Below, piece by piece: positions 46,801-53,538 of a stretch of 64,000 nucleotides of DNA. The notes below the pieces were generated by a model, which ran no database searches, was not told the origin of the DNA, and saw nothing but the letters and a program-made list of their open reading frames with translations. The first letter of the stretch is position 1; every line of letters starts with the position of its first letter. The position numbers and the translations under genes were made by a program. This stretch comes from an uncultured Clostridia bacterium (GTDB lineage Bacteria > Bacillota > Clostridia > Christensenellales > Borkfalkiaceae). The stretch is taken from assembly GCA_949290575.1 (NCBI GenBank), contig CASESJ010000002.1, positions 1 to 64,000 of the forward strand, read 5' to 3'.

Positions 46801-47026
46801 ACTCGTCTCCAAGATACAGAACATGAGAAAGGAGGCGGGCTTCGAAGTGACCGACCGCATATCCGTATATTACAAGGCGGAAGGCAAGGCGGAAAAGGTG
46901 CTCAGAAAGGCGGCTTTCGCAGGCGACGTGCTCGCCCAGTCGATAACCGAAGGCGACGCCGACGGCTTTAAAAAGGAACAGTCGATAAACGGCGAAAAAG
47001 TAACCCTGACCCTCTGCAAACTTTAA
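43883..47026 (+). CDS. ileS: Isoleucyl-tRNA synthetase, type 2 (eukaryote-like)
   Basis: The enzyme charges tRNA-Ile and edits valine. The 1047-residue class I synthetase has PHIGH (HIGH motif), KMSKHKGN (KMSKS motif), the CP1 editing domain with TTTPWTLPSN, and Cys pairs (CPRCG, CPDCG, CPKCGG). The segment EAVDQTRGWFYTL and the long C terminus place it in the type 2 group known for mupirocin tolerance. ATG 43883 is preferred over TTG 43871 because GGGTG lies before it. It is controlled by the T-box leader. Confidence 0.95.
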   Translation: MYKKVDTSLNFVEREKEVIKFWKDNDVFEKSISKNEGGEEFSFYDGPPTANGKPHIGHILTRVMKDIIPRYQTMKGKHVLRKAGWDTHGLPVELEVEKSLGIDGKQQIESYGIEPFIKQCKQSVWKYKGEWEKMSDRVGYWADMDNPYVTYDDNYIESEWWALKQMHKKGLLYKGHKIVPYCPRCGTALSSHEVAQGYKSVKENSVVARFRVSGEENRYILAWTTTPWTLPSNVALCMNPDESYIELESEGVRYIMAEALAHNFFEDYKVLERKSGKEWEGLAYEPLFEYTTQEIKRISPAAAPMKAHYVVCDSYVTMSDGTGVVHIAPAFGEDDYKVGKRYSLPVVQLVNERGCFDSRFPELDGIFAKKADKMIIEMLEDSGLLFKVVPFEHDYPHCWRCDTPLLYYARSSWFIKVTQVKEDIIASNRSVNWMPETIKEGRMGNFLENVIDWGLSRDRYWGTPLPVWVCPDCGEIEVIGSKAELKEKCGLPADKDIELHRPYLDDLTCTCPKCGGKMKRTPEVIDCWFDSGSMPFAQYHYPFENKEVFERTFPADFISEAVDQTRGWFYTLLVINTILFGKAPFKNCIVLGHVNDKNGIKMSKHKGNVVDPWSVLDKQGADAVRWYFYTSSAPWLPSRFYEDAVSEAQRKYIGTVWNTYAFFTLYAEIDKYNPADYKLSECKLSLMDKWILSKLNSLIKLVDEHLAEYEITESARALQDFADILSNWYVRRGRERYWGSEMTEDKAAAYTTLYTVLVTLAKLTAPYTPFMAEMMYSNLVPAFFPAEPKSVHLCTFPVAQESYIDGELERGMDGVLDIVVLGRAARNAGNLKNRQPLAKMVVVTTRDFSLSEDEKRIVLDELNVKEFTVADDATKYISYKLKPQLKTLGPKYGKKLGAISAFLANCNADEVVAAVKDGGAYEIAGEGVFLKQEDLQIFTQSATGYVAAADKGITVALDTALTEELIEEGIERELVSKIQNMRKEAGFEVTDRISVYYKAEGKAEKVLRKAAFAGDVLAQSITEGDADGFKKEQSINGEKVTLTLCKL

Positions 47027-47093
47027 TTGACCCGCATATATGCCTCGGTTAATCAGAAAGCGCGCTTAAAATCGCGCAGAATATTACGAAAAG

Positions 47094-47125
47094 AACGCTC
47101 ATAGCATATACTATGAGCGTTTTTG
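47094..47125 (+). terminator. Hairpin over the feoA start codon
   Basis: An 11-bp perfect stem (47094-47104 with 47111-47121) with loop CATATA is followed by TTTT. The feoA ATG (47113-47115) lies in the 3' arm. It has the form of an intrinsic terminator for ileS but could also hide the start codon. Confidence 0.6.
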
Positions 47126-47334
47126 ATTTGAAAAAGGGACAGGTCGGAAAAATAACAAAAATAGGAGTGCAGGGCGCGGCGGCGGAGAGGCTTAAAGCCC
47201 TCGGCTTTAAGTGCGGCGCGGATGTGTGCGCTCTGTCGTTCTGCCTGTTCAATACGGGCGTGCTCGTCGGCGTGGGCGCAACGCGCGTCGCGCTGCGGAA
47301 AAAGATTGCAGAGCTCATAGAGGTGGAGGAGTGA
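47113..47334 (+). CDS. feoA: Ferrous iron transport protein A
   Basis: FeoA is a small SH3-fold cytoplasmic partner of FeoB. The 73-residue protein shows LKKGQVGKITKIGV, a central AAERLKALGFKCGADV and a C-terminal VGVGATRVALRKKIAELIEV. There is no ribosome binding site before ATG 47113, and the start codon lies in a perfect hairpin, so translation is probably regulated. Its stop overlaps the feoB start by 4 bases. Confidence 0.88.
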   Translation: MSVFDLKKGQVGKITKIGVQGAAAERLKALGFKCGADVCALSFCLFNTGVLVGVGATRVALRKKIAELIEVEE

Positions 47335-48971
47335 ACATTGTGCTTGCGGGCAACCCCAATGCGGGCAAAACGACGCTCTTCAACAGCCTGACTAACAGCC
47401 GCCTGAAAACGGGCAACTGGCACGGCGTGACCACGCGCTCATTCAGCAAGAAGTGCGGAGATATAACCTTTACGGACAGTCCGGGGCTGTATTCCTTCGA
47501 GGCGTACACTATGGAGGAGGGAAGTGCGGCGGAAAGTATTTCCTCCGCCGACGCGGTCATAAACGTAGTCGATTGTCTGACGCTCGAAAACTCGCTCTCG
47601 CTCACGCGAAAGCTCATATCGAAGAATAAAAACGTAGTTGTCTATCTTACGAAACGCCGTGCATTGATGGCGAGAGGCGGGCGGGTGGACGCGGCTGAGC
47701 TTGAAAAATTCCTCGGCGTGCCCGTCTACGACTGTCGCCCGTCAGAGCTCAGACGCCTCGCACGGCAGGGCGCGCTGCTGCGCCCTGCCGTGCGAGGCGA
47801 AAGCTCGTTGGATAGGGCATATTACGGGGGCAATGCCAGTTTGCGCCCCGTCGAAAAGCTGTTTTACGGCAAGGTGAGCGCGCCGCTCATTTTCTTCGGC
47901 GCGATGATACTCACATTTTTTGTCACCTTTTTCCCGGGCATGCCTGGAGCCGTCTTAAAGGACGGCGCGGAGCAGCTGATATGCGTAAAGCTTTCTTCCG
48001 CGCTCCGCGGCTCAATGACCAACGAATATTTTGCCTTGTTCTTTTGCGACGGCATATTGGGCGGCGCGGGCGGCGTTCTGGCTTTCGCGCCCCAGCTCGC
48101 CATACTCTATCTCGCGCTCATTCTGCTCGACGAGAGCGGAATAATGAGCGCGCTCTGCTTTGTCACGGACGGACTGTTCGAAAAGGTTCATCTCTCGGGC
48201 AGAACGGCTTTTTCCCTGATATCCGGTCTGGGCTGTACGGCGGCTGCCATATCGACCACCCGCGGCTATGCCAACCGCTCTTCGCAGGTCAGAACGATTG
48301 CCATGCTGCCGTACATTCCGTGCGGTGCAAAACTGCCCGTCTTTATCACCTTTCTCTCGCCGCTGTTTGCCGACCCGTTTCCCGCGGTCTGCGCGCTCTA
48401 CTTTGTCGGCATAGCTATTTCACTCGTAGTGTCCGTCGTCATGCGCGGCGGAGAGGAGGGGCTGATTACCGAAATCGCGCCCGTCGCGCTCCCGTCGCTT
48501 TCACAGGTGATAAAAAAGTTGTGTTTTTACCTGACTTCGTTTATAATCAAAGTGGCGTCCGCGGTGACGGTCTTCTGCATGCTCAGCTGGCTGCTCTCGC
48601 ACCTGTCGCCCCGACTGACTTTCGTCGCCGTCGATGAGAGCATTCTCGCAAAGCTTTGCAATGTCGTTCTGCCAATCTTCAGACCTATGGGTGCGGACGA
48701 CTGGCGGCTTGCGTATGCTTTTATATCTGGCTTTGCCGCCAAGGAAAACGTGGCGGCTACAATCACCATAATGTTCGGCGAACTCGTTCTGCCCCTTCCC
48801 GCGGCAGCGGCGGCGTGCGCCTTTGTGCTTGCCTGCCCCGCCTGCATATCGGCGTTTTCGGCGTCGGTAAGGGAAATAGGCTTTTGTAAGACGCTGGCAA
48901 TCAACCTCTTTCAGCTGCTTTGCGCGTTGCTCTTTGCATACGCTGTGTATTTTGTTTTTAACTTGCTATGA
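47331..48971 (+). CDS. feoB: Ferrous iron transporter FeoB, short form with degenerate G4
   Basis: FeoB imports Fe(II) using a fused G domain and membrane core. The protein has 546 residues, short for the family. It starts at GTG 47331 (after GGTGGAGGAG) with P-loop GNPNAGKT and G3 DSPG. The expected G4 NxxD reads LTKRRA, so guanine recognition may be lost. The linker to the membrane part contains a 20-bp perfect palindrome (47754-47799). About eight helices follow, with the Gate-type block GLGCTAAAISTTR and LPYIPCGAKLP. AAKENV marks the second gate. The ATGA stop overlaps the next gene. Confidence 0.86.
   Translation: MNIVLAGNPNAGKTTLFNSLTNSRLKTGNWHGVTTRSFSKKCGDITFTDSPGLYSFEAYTMEEGSAAESISSADAVINVVDCLTLENSLSLTRKLISKNKNVVVYLTKRRALMARGGRVDAAELEKFLGVPVYDCRPSELRRLARQGALLRPAVRGESSLDRAYYGGNASLRPVEKLFYGKVSAPLIFFGAMILTFFVTFFPGMPGAVLKDGAEQLICVKLSSALRGSMTNEYFALFFCDGILGGAGGVLAFAPQLAILYLALILLDESGIMSALCFVTDGLFEKVHLSGRTAFSLISGLGCTAAAISTTRGYANRSSQVRTIAMLPYIPCGAKLPVFITFLSPLFADPFPAVCALYFVGIAISLVVSVVMRGGEEGLITEIAPVALPSLSQVIKKLCFYLTSFIIKVASAVTVFCMLSWLLSHLSPRLTFVAVDESILAKLCNVVLPIFRPMGADDWRLAYAFISGFAAKENVAATITIMFGELVLPLPAAAAACAFVLACPACISAFSASVREIGFCKTLAINLFQLLCALLFAYAVYFVFNLL
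47754..47799. repeat. 20-bp perfect palindrome inside feoB
   Basis: Bases 47754-47773 and 47780-47799 are perfect reverse complements with a 6-base centre. It is in frame and encodes RLARQGALLRPAVRG at the end of the G domain. No T run follows. Confidence 0.9.
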
Positions 48972-49771
48972 AGGAATTTACTGTAACTCAACCCTGCAAA
49001 CTCAAAGATTTTACCGACTGCACCTATCCGCAGGGCAGTTTTTACTTCAACGCCCTTTTAAAATCGGGCGATATCAGGGTCAACGGCGTCAGGACGACAA
49101 AGAACGTCGCCCTCCGCGCGGGCGACTGCGTGCGCTATTATACGACTGCTAAGATGGAGGCGAAGCCCAGTCACGAGCGGGTGTTCGAGGACGAAAAAAT
49201 CTTTGTCGCCGACAAGTACGACGGAGTGAGCACAGAAGCCCTCGCCTGCGAACTCGGGCTCTCCGCCGTTCACAGGCTGGACAGAAACACCTCGGGTCTG
49301 ATAGTCTTTGCAAAGACGCCCGCGGCAAAGGCGGGGCTTGAAAAAATTTTCAAAGAGAGGCAGGCATATAAGGCATATATCTGCATTGCCGAGGACAATT
49401 TCAGGCAGGATACCGCCGATATGCGCGCATATCTTAAAAAGGACGAAAAGCTCGGGCTTGTAAAGGTTTCCGACATTCAGGGCAACGGTTATTTACCAAT
49501 TCGCACGCAATATGAGGTGCTTGAACGTCGGGACGGACTTGCCTGCGTCAGGGTAATTCTGCATACGGGCAGGACGCACCAGATACGCGCACACATGGCG
49601 CATATCGGCTGTCCCTTGCTCGGCGACGAAAAGTACGGCAACGAGGCTCTCAACGCCCTTTACGGCGTCAGAAGGCAGTTCCTTGTGTCGAAGTGGCTGT
49701 CGTTCGTGCTCGACGGCAAGAAATATGAGTTTGAAAGCTCTTTTTCGCTGCAGTTTCCCGAGAAAAAGTGA
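48968..49771 (+). CDS. RluA-family pseudouridine synthase with S4 domain
   Basis: The 267-residue enzyme has an N-terminal S4 RNA-binding domain (about 20-62, DIRVNGVRTTKNVALRAGD) and a catalytic core with VHRLDRNTSG (Asp about 102) and LHTGRTHQIRAHM. It modifies uridines in rRNA. It starts at ATG 48968, overlapping the feoB stop (ATGA), so it shares the feo message, although the functions are unrelated. It differs from the paralogue at 25723 by the S4 domain. Confidence 0.9.
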   Translation: MKEFTVTQPCKLKDFTDCTYPQGSFYFNALLKSGDIRVNGVRTTKNVALRAGDCVRYYTTAKMEAKPSHERVFEDEKIFVADKYDGVSTEALACELGLSAVHRLDRNTSGLIVFAKTPAAKAGLEKIFKERQAYKAYICIAEDNFRQDTADMRAYLKKDEKLGLVKVSDIQGNGYLPIRTQYEVLERRDGLACVRVILHTGRTHQIRAHMAHIGCPLLGDEKYGNEALNALYGVRRQFLVSKWLSFVLDGKKYEFESSFSLQFPEKK

Positions 49772-49811
49772 CGCCTCTTTCAGGCGGAAAATCAGATAAA
49801 CTTAAAAAATT

Positions 49812-49845
49812 GCCGCCGCCCGACAGAAGTCGGGCGGCGGCTTAT
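49812..49845. terminator. Bidirectional hairpin between convergent genes
   Basis: A 13-bp perfect stem (49812-49824 with 49829-49841) lies between the pseudouridine synthase gene and citrate synthase. Confidence 0.75.
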
Positions 49846-49865
49846 CCGTTTTATTAAATTACAGA

Positions 49866-51239
49866 TTATTTTCTCTGGTCGAGGGGAACGTATTCCAGCC
49901 TGTCCTGAACGCACTGGTAAGCGGGACGGATAATCTTGTTGCCGTTGACGAGCTCCTCGATGCGGTGAGCCGACCAGCCTGCAATTCTTGCGATTGCAAA
50001 CAGCGGCGTGTAGAGTGCGGGGGGAATATTGAGCATGGAATACACAAAGCCCGAGTAGAAGTCGACGTTGGGGTTGACGGGCTTGTCGGTGTTGCGCTGT
50101 TCCTGAATGAGTTTCGAGGCGACGGAAGCGACTGTGTTATACAGCTCGAATTCGTCCTCCTTGCCCTTTTCTGCGGCGAGTTTGCCGGCATACAGTTTGA
50201 GCACCTCGGCGCGGGGGTCGGAAATAGTGTACACGGCGTGACCCATGCCGTAGATGAGACCGGAGCGGTCAAATGCCTTCTTGTGCAGAATTTTGTTGAC
50301 GTAATCGGTGATAGTGCTCTCCTTCCAGTCGTGTACGTTTTCCTTTATGTTGTCGAACATCTGCTTGACCTTTATGTTCGCGCCGCCGTGCTTAGGACCC
50401 TTTAAAGAGCCGAGCGATGCGACGGTGGAGGAATAGGTATCCGTGCCCGAGGAGGTGACGACGTGCGTTGTGAAAGTCGAGTTGTTGCCGCCGCCGTGGT
50501 CTGCGTGCAGAGTGAGGCAGATATCGAGCACTTTTGCCTCGAGGTCGGTGAAGGAATTGTCCTTTCTCATTATGTGCAGAAGGTTCTGCGCCGTCGAGTA
50601 TTCGGCGAGGGGCTTGTGAATTATGAGCGAAGCGTCGCTTACGTCATAATATTTGTAAGCTCTGAATGAATACGCCGCAAGCATGGGGAACTGCGCTATA
50701 AGCTGCAGGCTCTGACGCAGAACGTTGGAAATCATTATGTTGTCGGGGTCTGGGTCGTAGCTGTAAAGGCTGAGAACGCACCTTGCAAGCATGTTCATTA
50801 TGTCGCTCGAAGGGTTCTTCATTATGACGTCGCGCACGAAGTTTCTCGGCAGCACTCTGAATTCAGCAAGCATGTCAGAAAAGGCTTTGAGCTTGCTCTT
50901 TGAGGGCAGATTGCCGAACAGCAGCAGATAGATAGTCTCTTCAAAGCCGAAACGGTCCTCCTTAACGCAGTGCGAAACGAGGTCCTTTACGTTGTATCCG
51001 CGATAGCAGAGTATGCCGGGGATGTTTGTCTTGACGCCGTCAACCATCTCCCAGCTGGTGACTTCCGAAATCTCTGTAAGACCGCACAGAACGCCCTTGC
51101 CGTTTTTGTCGCGCAGACCGCGCTTTACGTCGTATTTTTCGTACAGCGCAGGGTTTATTGCGTGCGCCTGTTCGGATTTTGCCAGTTCGGAAATCTGGTG
51201 TGAATATTTAACTATAAGGTTGGCTTCATTGAAATCCAA
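49866..51239 (-). CDS. Citrate synthase
   Basis: The enzyme condenses acetyl-CoA with oxaloacetate. Catalytic residues are in LHADHGGGNN (His), GMGHAVY (His) and VDFYSG (Asp). A long N-terminal extension of about 60 residues precedes the core. TTG 51239 is chosen because GAGG lies 9 bases before it; GTG 51254 would give 462 residues but has no ribosome site. Substrate preference (citrate or 2-methylcitrate) cannot be read with certainty. It has its own strong promoter. Confidence 0.9.
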   Translation of the reverse strand: MDFNEANLIVKYSHQISELAKSEQAHAINPALYEKYDVKRGLRDKNGKGVLCGLTEISEVTSWEMVDGVKTNIPGILCYRGYNVKDLVSHCVKEDRFGFEETIYLLLFGNLPSKSKLKAFSDMLAEFRVLPRNFVRDVIMKNPSSDIMNMLARCVLSLYSYDPDPDNIMISNVLRQSLQLIAQFPMLAAYSFRAYKYYDVSDASLIIHKPLAEYSTAQNLLHIMRKDNSFTDLEAKVLDICLTLHADHGGGNNSTFTTHVVTSSGTDTYSSTVASLGSLKGPKHGGANIKVKQMFDNIKENVHDWKESTITDYVNKILHKKAFDRSGLIYGMGHAVYTISDPRAEVLKLYAGKLAAEKGKEDEFELYNTVASVASKLIQEQRNTDKPVNPNVDFYSGFVYSMLNIPPALYTPLFAIARIAGWSAHRIEELVNGNKIIRPAYQCVQDRLEYVPLDQRK

Positions 51240-51288
51240 AAGATAGCACCTCACAAAAAAATTGATTGCTTAAAGAATATATAAAAAA

Positions 51289-51317
51289 ATTATATCATAA
51301 AAAAATGATATTGTCAA
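51289..51317 (-). promoter_or_regulatory. Strong sigA promoter of citrate synthase
   Basis: On the minus strand TTGACA (51317-51312), 17 bases and TATAAT (51294-51289) with an upstream TGA. Confidence 0.82.
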
Positions 51318-51424
51318 ACAGAATTGTTATGCATAAATACAGCGGTTTAGCCGTTTATTCAAGTATAATTATGTATATTTTCTTAAAATATATGAATAAA
51401 AATACTTTTAAAGCAAATATGGGA

Positions 51425-51453
51425 TTGAACGGACAAAAAAGTTGTGTTATAAT
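51425..51453 (+). promoter_or_regulatory. sigA promoter of the sigma operon
   Basis: TTGAAC (51425-51430), 17 bases and TATAAT (51448-51453), with TGT before it (extended -10). Leader of about 53 bases. Confidence 0.78.
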
Positions 51454-51512
51454 GGTTTTGCAGCGGTTTAAATGCGTTTATATATAATTAAGAATAATTC
51501 GGAGCAGATTTT

Positions 51513-51824
51513 ATGGAACAAAGCGTAAAAATTCTTTCCGTCTCGGCGGATAAAATAGCAGTGGGGCTGACGGGCGACGTAGACGCCTCGGTTCACGAGC
51601 AGTTTGACGGCGTTATACAGAGCTGTTATGCGGATAACAGAACGGACGTCGTGCTGGAGTGTGCCTCGCTCGACTTTATAGACAGCACCATCCTCGGAGC
51701 GATAGTCAAGCTCTATAAGCAGCTCAAAGCTGACGGACACAGGCTTATAATAAAAGATTTAAAGCCGAGGATAAAAAAACTTTTTGAAATTTGTGCGCTC
51801 GACAGCGTGTTGGAGTTTGCATGA
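51513..51824 (+). CDS. STAS-domain anti-anti-sigma factor (SpoIIAA/RsbV-like)
   Basis: The 103-residue single STAS domain has the phospho-acceptor serine in LDFIDSTILGAI (Ser about 58) and a strand pattern typical of SpoIIAA/RsbV. Unphosphorylated, such proteins bind the RsbW-like kinase and free the sigma factor. GGAG lies 8 bases before the ATG. It is the first of four genes joined by 4-base or similar overlaps. Confidence 0.88.
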   Translation: MEQSVKILSVSADKIAVGLTGDVDASVHEQFDGVIQSCYADNRTDVVLECASLDFIDSTILGAIVKLYKQLKADGHRLIIKDLKPRIKKLFEICALDSVLEFA

Positions 51825-52174
51825 TGAAAGAATTTAAAATATCGTTCAGTCTGTCTGACAGTCGTTATCTCACGGCGTTGAGGCTTGCCGTCGGCGGAGT
51901 ATGTGCCGCGGCTGACCTCGATATAGACCTTACGGAAGATTTCAAGGTGTGCGTTACGGAGAGTTGTCTCATACTTAAAAACTGCGGTTTTTCGAGGGCG
52001 GACGTCATTCTGAATACGTGCGACGGCGTAAGTGCGGAAGTCTGCGGCGAGAACGCCGAAAAACTTCTGGACGGCGACAATGAATTCTCGCTCGCGCTGG
52101 TATCCGCACTCGTAACGACGTGCGAAATAGAGCGCGTGGGCAACACGATAAAGAAAGTCAAGTTAAAGGTATGA
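51821..52174 (+). CDS. Degenerate RsbW-like anti-sigma protein
   Basis: The 117-residue protein has the length and strand-helix plan of HATPase_c_2 anti-sigma kinases and sits where RsbW/SpoIIAB is expected. The N box is degraded (CVTESCLILKNCG) and no G boxes are visible, so it probably neither binds ATP nor phosphorylates. It may be a binding-only partner of the sigma or STAS protein. ATG 51821 and 51824 are both possible starts; the gene overlaps the STAS stop and the sigma start. Confidence 0.65.
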   Translation: MMKEFKISFSLSDSRYLTALRLAVGGVCAAADLDIDLTEDFKVCVTESCLILKNCGFSRADVILNTCDGVSAEVCGENAEKLLDGDNEFSLALVSALVTTCEIERVGNTIKKVKLKV

Positions 52175-52890
52175 CCAACGAAAAAGCCGCCGAGCTCTTC
52201 CGCGAGTATCGCCGCACGGGCGATATAAAGATAAGGAACGAGCTCGTAGAAAACTATATGTATGTAGCCGAAATACTCGCAAAGAAGTTTGCCGGCAGAG
52301 GCGTGGAGTACGACGACCTTTTACAGGTTGCGTCCGAAGCGCTCATTTCCGGTGTCGAAAAATTCGACCCTGACCTCGGCAATCAGTTCACTACATACAT
52401 TACGCCCACTATTACGGGCATAATACGCAACTATTTCCGCGACTATTCGCGCTCGGTCAGGTTGCCGAGGCGCGTATACGCGCTCTCCGCCAAAGTAAAA
52501 TCGGCGGTAAACGATTACTATAAAGACCACGGCGTAAAGCCTACGGTAAAACAGATTGCCGAAATTCTCGGCGAGGACGAAGAGAGTATAATCGAGGCTA
52601 TGGAGAGCAAAGCTCCCGTGTCATTGGATGCGCCCGTAAAGGAGGGCGACGCAATGCTCTACGAAGTCATAGCCGACGACAATTCCTCATTTGAAAAATT
52701 CGAAGACGCCGACGCTCTGCGCACCGAAATAGCCAAGCTCGACCCCACCGAACAGAAGGTGGTGAAACTGCGCTTCATACAGGGCAAATCACAGTCGGAG
52801 GCGGGCAAAATTCTGGGCGTAAGTCAGATGTTCGTGTCGCGCGCAGAACGCAAAATCATAGCCAAACTAAAGGAAGCTCTACTAAAATGA
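52171..52890 (+). CDS. Sigma factor of the sigB/F/G group
   Basis: The 239-residue sigma-70 family protein has region 2 (VENYMYVAEILAKKF, then YDDLLQVASEALISGVEKFD and FTTYITPTITGIIRNYFRD), a region 3 (KPTVKQIAEILG) and region 4 (EQKVVKLRFIQGKSQSEAGKILGVSQMFVSRAERK). It resembles stress or forespore sigma factors. Start ATG 52171 follows AAAGG and overlaps the preceding stop. Target promoters were not identified. Regulation by the flanking anti-sigma genes is inferred from known partner switches. Confidence 0.92.
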   Translation: MTNEKAAELFREYRRTGDIKIRNELVENYMYVAEILAKKFAGRGVEYDDLLQVASEALISGVEKFDPDLGNQFTTYITPTITGIIRNYFRDYSRSVRLPRRVYALSAKVKSAVNDYYKDHGVKPTVKQIAEILGEDEESIIEAMESKAPVSLDAPVKEGDAMLYEVIADDNSSFEKFEDADALRTEIAKLDPTEQKVVKLRFIQGKSQSEAGKILGVSQMFVSRAERKIIAKLKEALLK

Positions 52891-53261
52891 TGACTTTCAG
52901 GGTGGACAACTTAAAGGATATGAACGCCTCCTTGCAGGACTTCGCCGAATACCTGAAAGGTTACCGTCTGACGGACGACGACGTGTTCTACGGTCGTCTC
53001 GTCGGCTGCGAGCTGATAACCAACGTCATCCGCCATTGCGGAGAAATGGCTCTGTTCAGCGGCGGCGTGCAGAACGACAGCATAGTCATCTGCGTATCCT
53101 CCGACGGCGGCGAAGAGTTCAGCCTCTGCCCCAAACTGCCCGAACTGCTCGCCGAGAGCGGCAGGGGACTGTATATCGTCAACGTCATCTGCGCCGGCGA
53201 CCTCACTCTCTCCGGCAACCGCATTACGGCGCGCATTAAGCTGGGAAGAACTTTATTGTGA
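52887..53261 (+). CDS. RsbW/SpoIIAB-like anti-sigma kinase
   Basis: The 124-residue ATPase keeps an N box (CELITNVIRHCG) and a G box (ESGRGLYIVNVI). It probably phosphorylates the STAS protein and binds the sigma factor. Its place after the sigma gene is the reverse of the rsbV-rsbW-sigB order. ATG 52887 overlaps the sigma stop (ATGA); ATG 52890 is an alternative. Two hairpins follow the stop. Confidence 0.82.
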   Translation: MMTFRVDNLKDMNASLQDFAEYLKGYRLTDDDVFYGRLVGCELITNVIRHCGEMALFSGGVQNDSIVICVSSDGGEEFSLCPKLPELLAESGRGLYIVNVICAGDLTLSGNRITARIKLGRTLL

Positions 53262-53340
53262 ATTATCTCTTCAGTCTGACGGATTTTACGGTGATTTAAA
53301 ATACAACAGATTTAAAAAATATCAGAGATTTAAAATATCA

Positions 53341-53380
53341 GCCGCCGCCCGCAAAAAATTTGCGGGCGGCGGCTTTTTTC
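53341..53380 (+). terminator. Terminator of the sigma operon
   Basis: A 15-bp perfect stem (53341-53355 with 53359-53373), 3-nt loop and six T. Confidence 0.9.
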
Positions 53381-53423
53381 ATATTTTTATTCTCTGCACA
53401 GATTTTTTTCGGCTGTAAAGCTT

Positions 53424-53462
53424 GCGGCGATTTGCCTTGCAAGACAAATCGCCGCCTTTTTG
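53424..53462 (+). terminator. Second plus-strand terminator
   Basis: An 11-bp stem (53424-53434 with 53445-53455) with 10-nt loop and a T run at 53457-53461. It backs up the preceding terminator. Confidence 0.65.
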
Positions 53463-53491
53463 TAAAATACGGAGGCTTGCGGAAACGTGGA

Positions 53492-53528
53492 CAAAAAATA
53501 TGCGGCTTCGGAAGACCGAAGCCGCATA
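53492..53528 (-). terminator. Terminator of the minus-strand membrane protein gene
   Basis: A 13-bp perfect stem (53499-53511 with 53516-53528) followed on the minus strand by TTTTTTGT. Confidence 0.85.
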
Positions 53529-53538
53529 AAGTTTCAAG

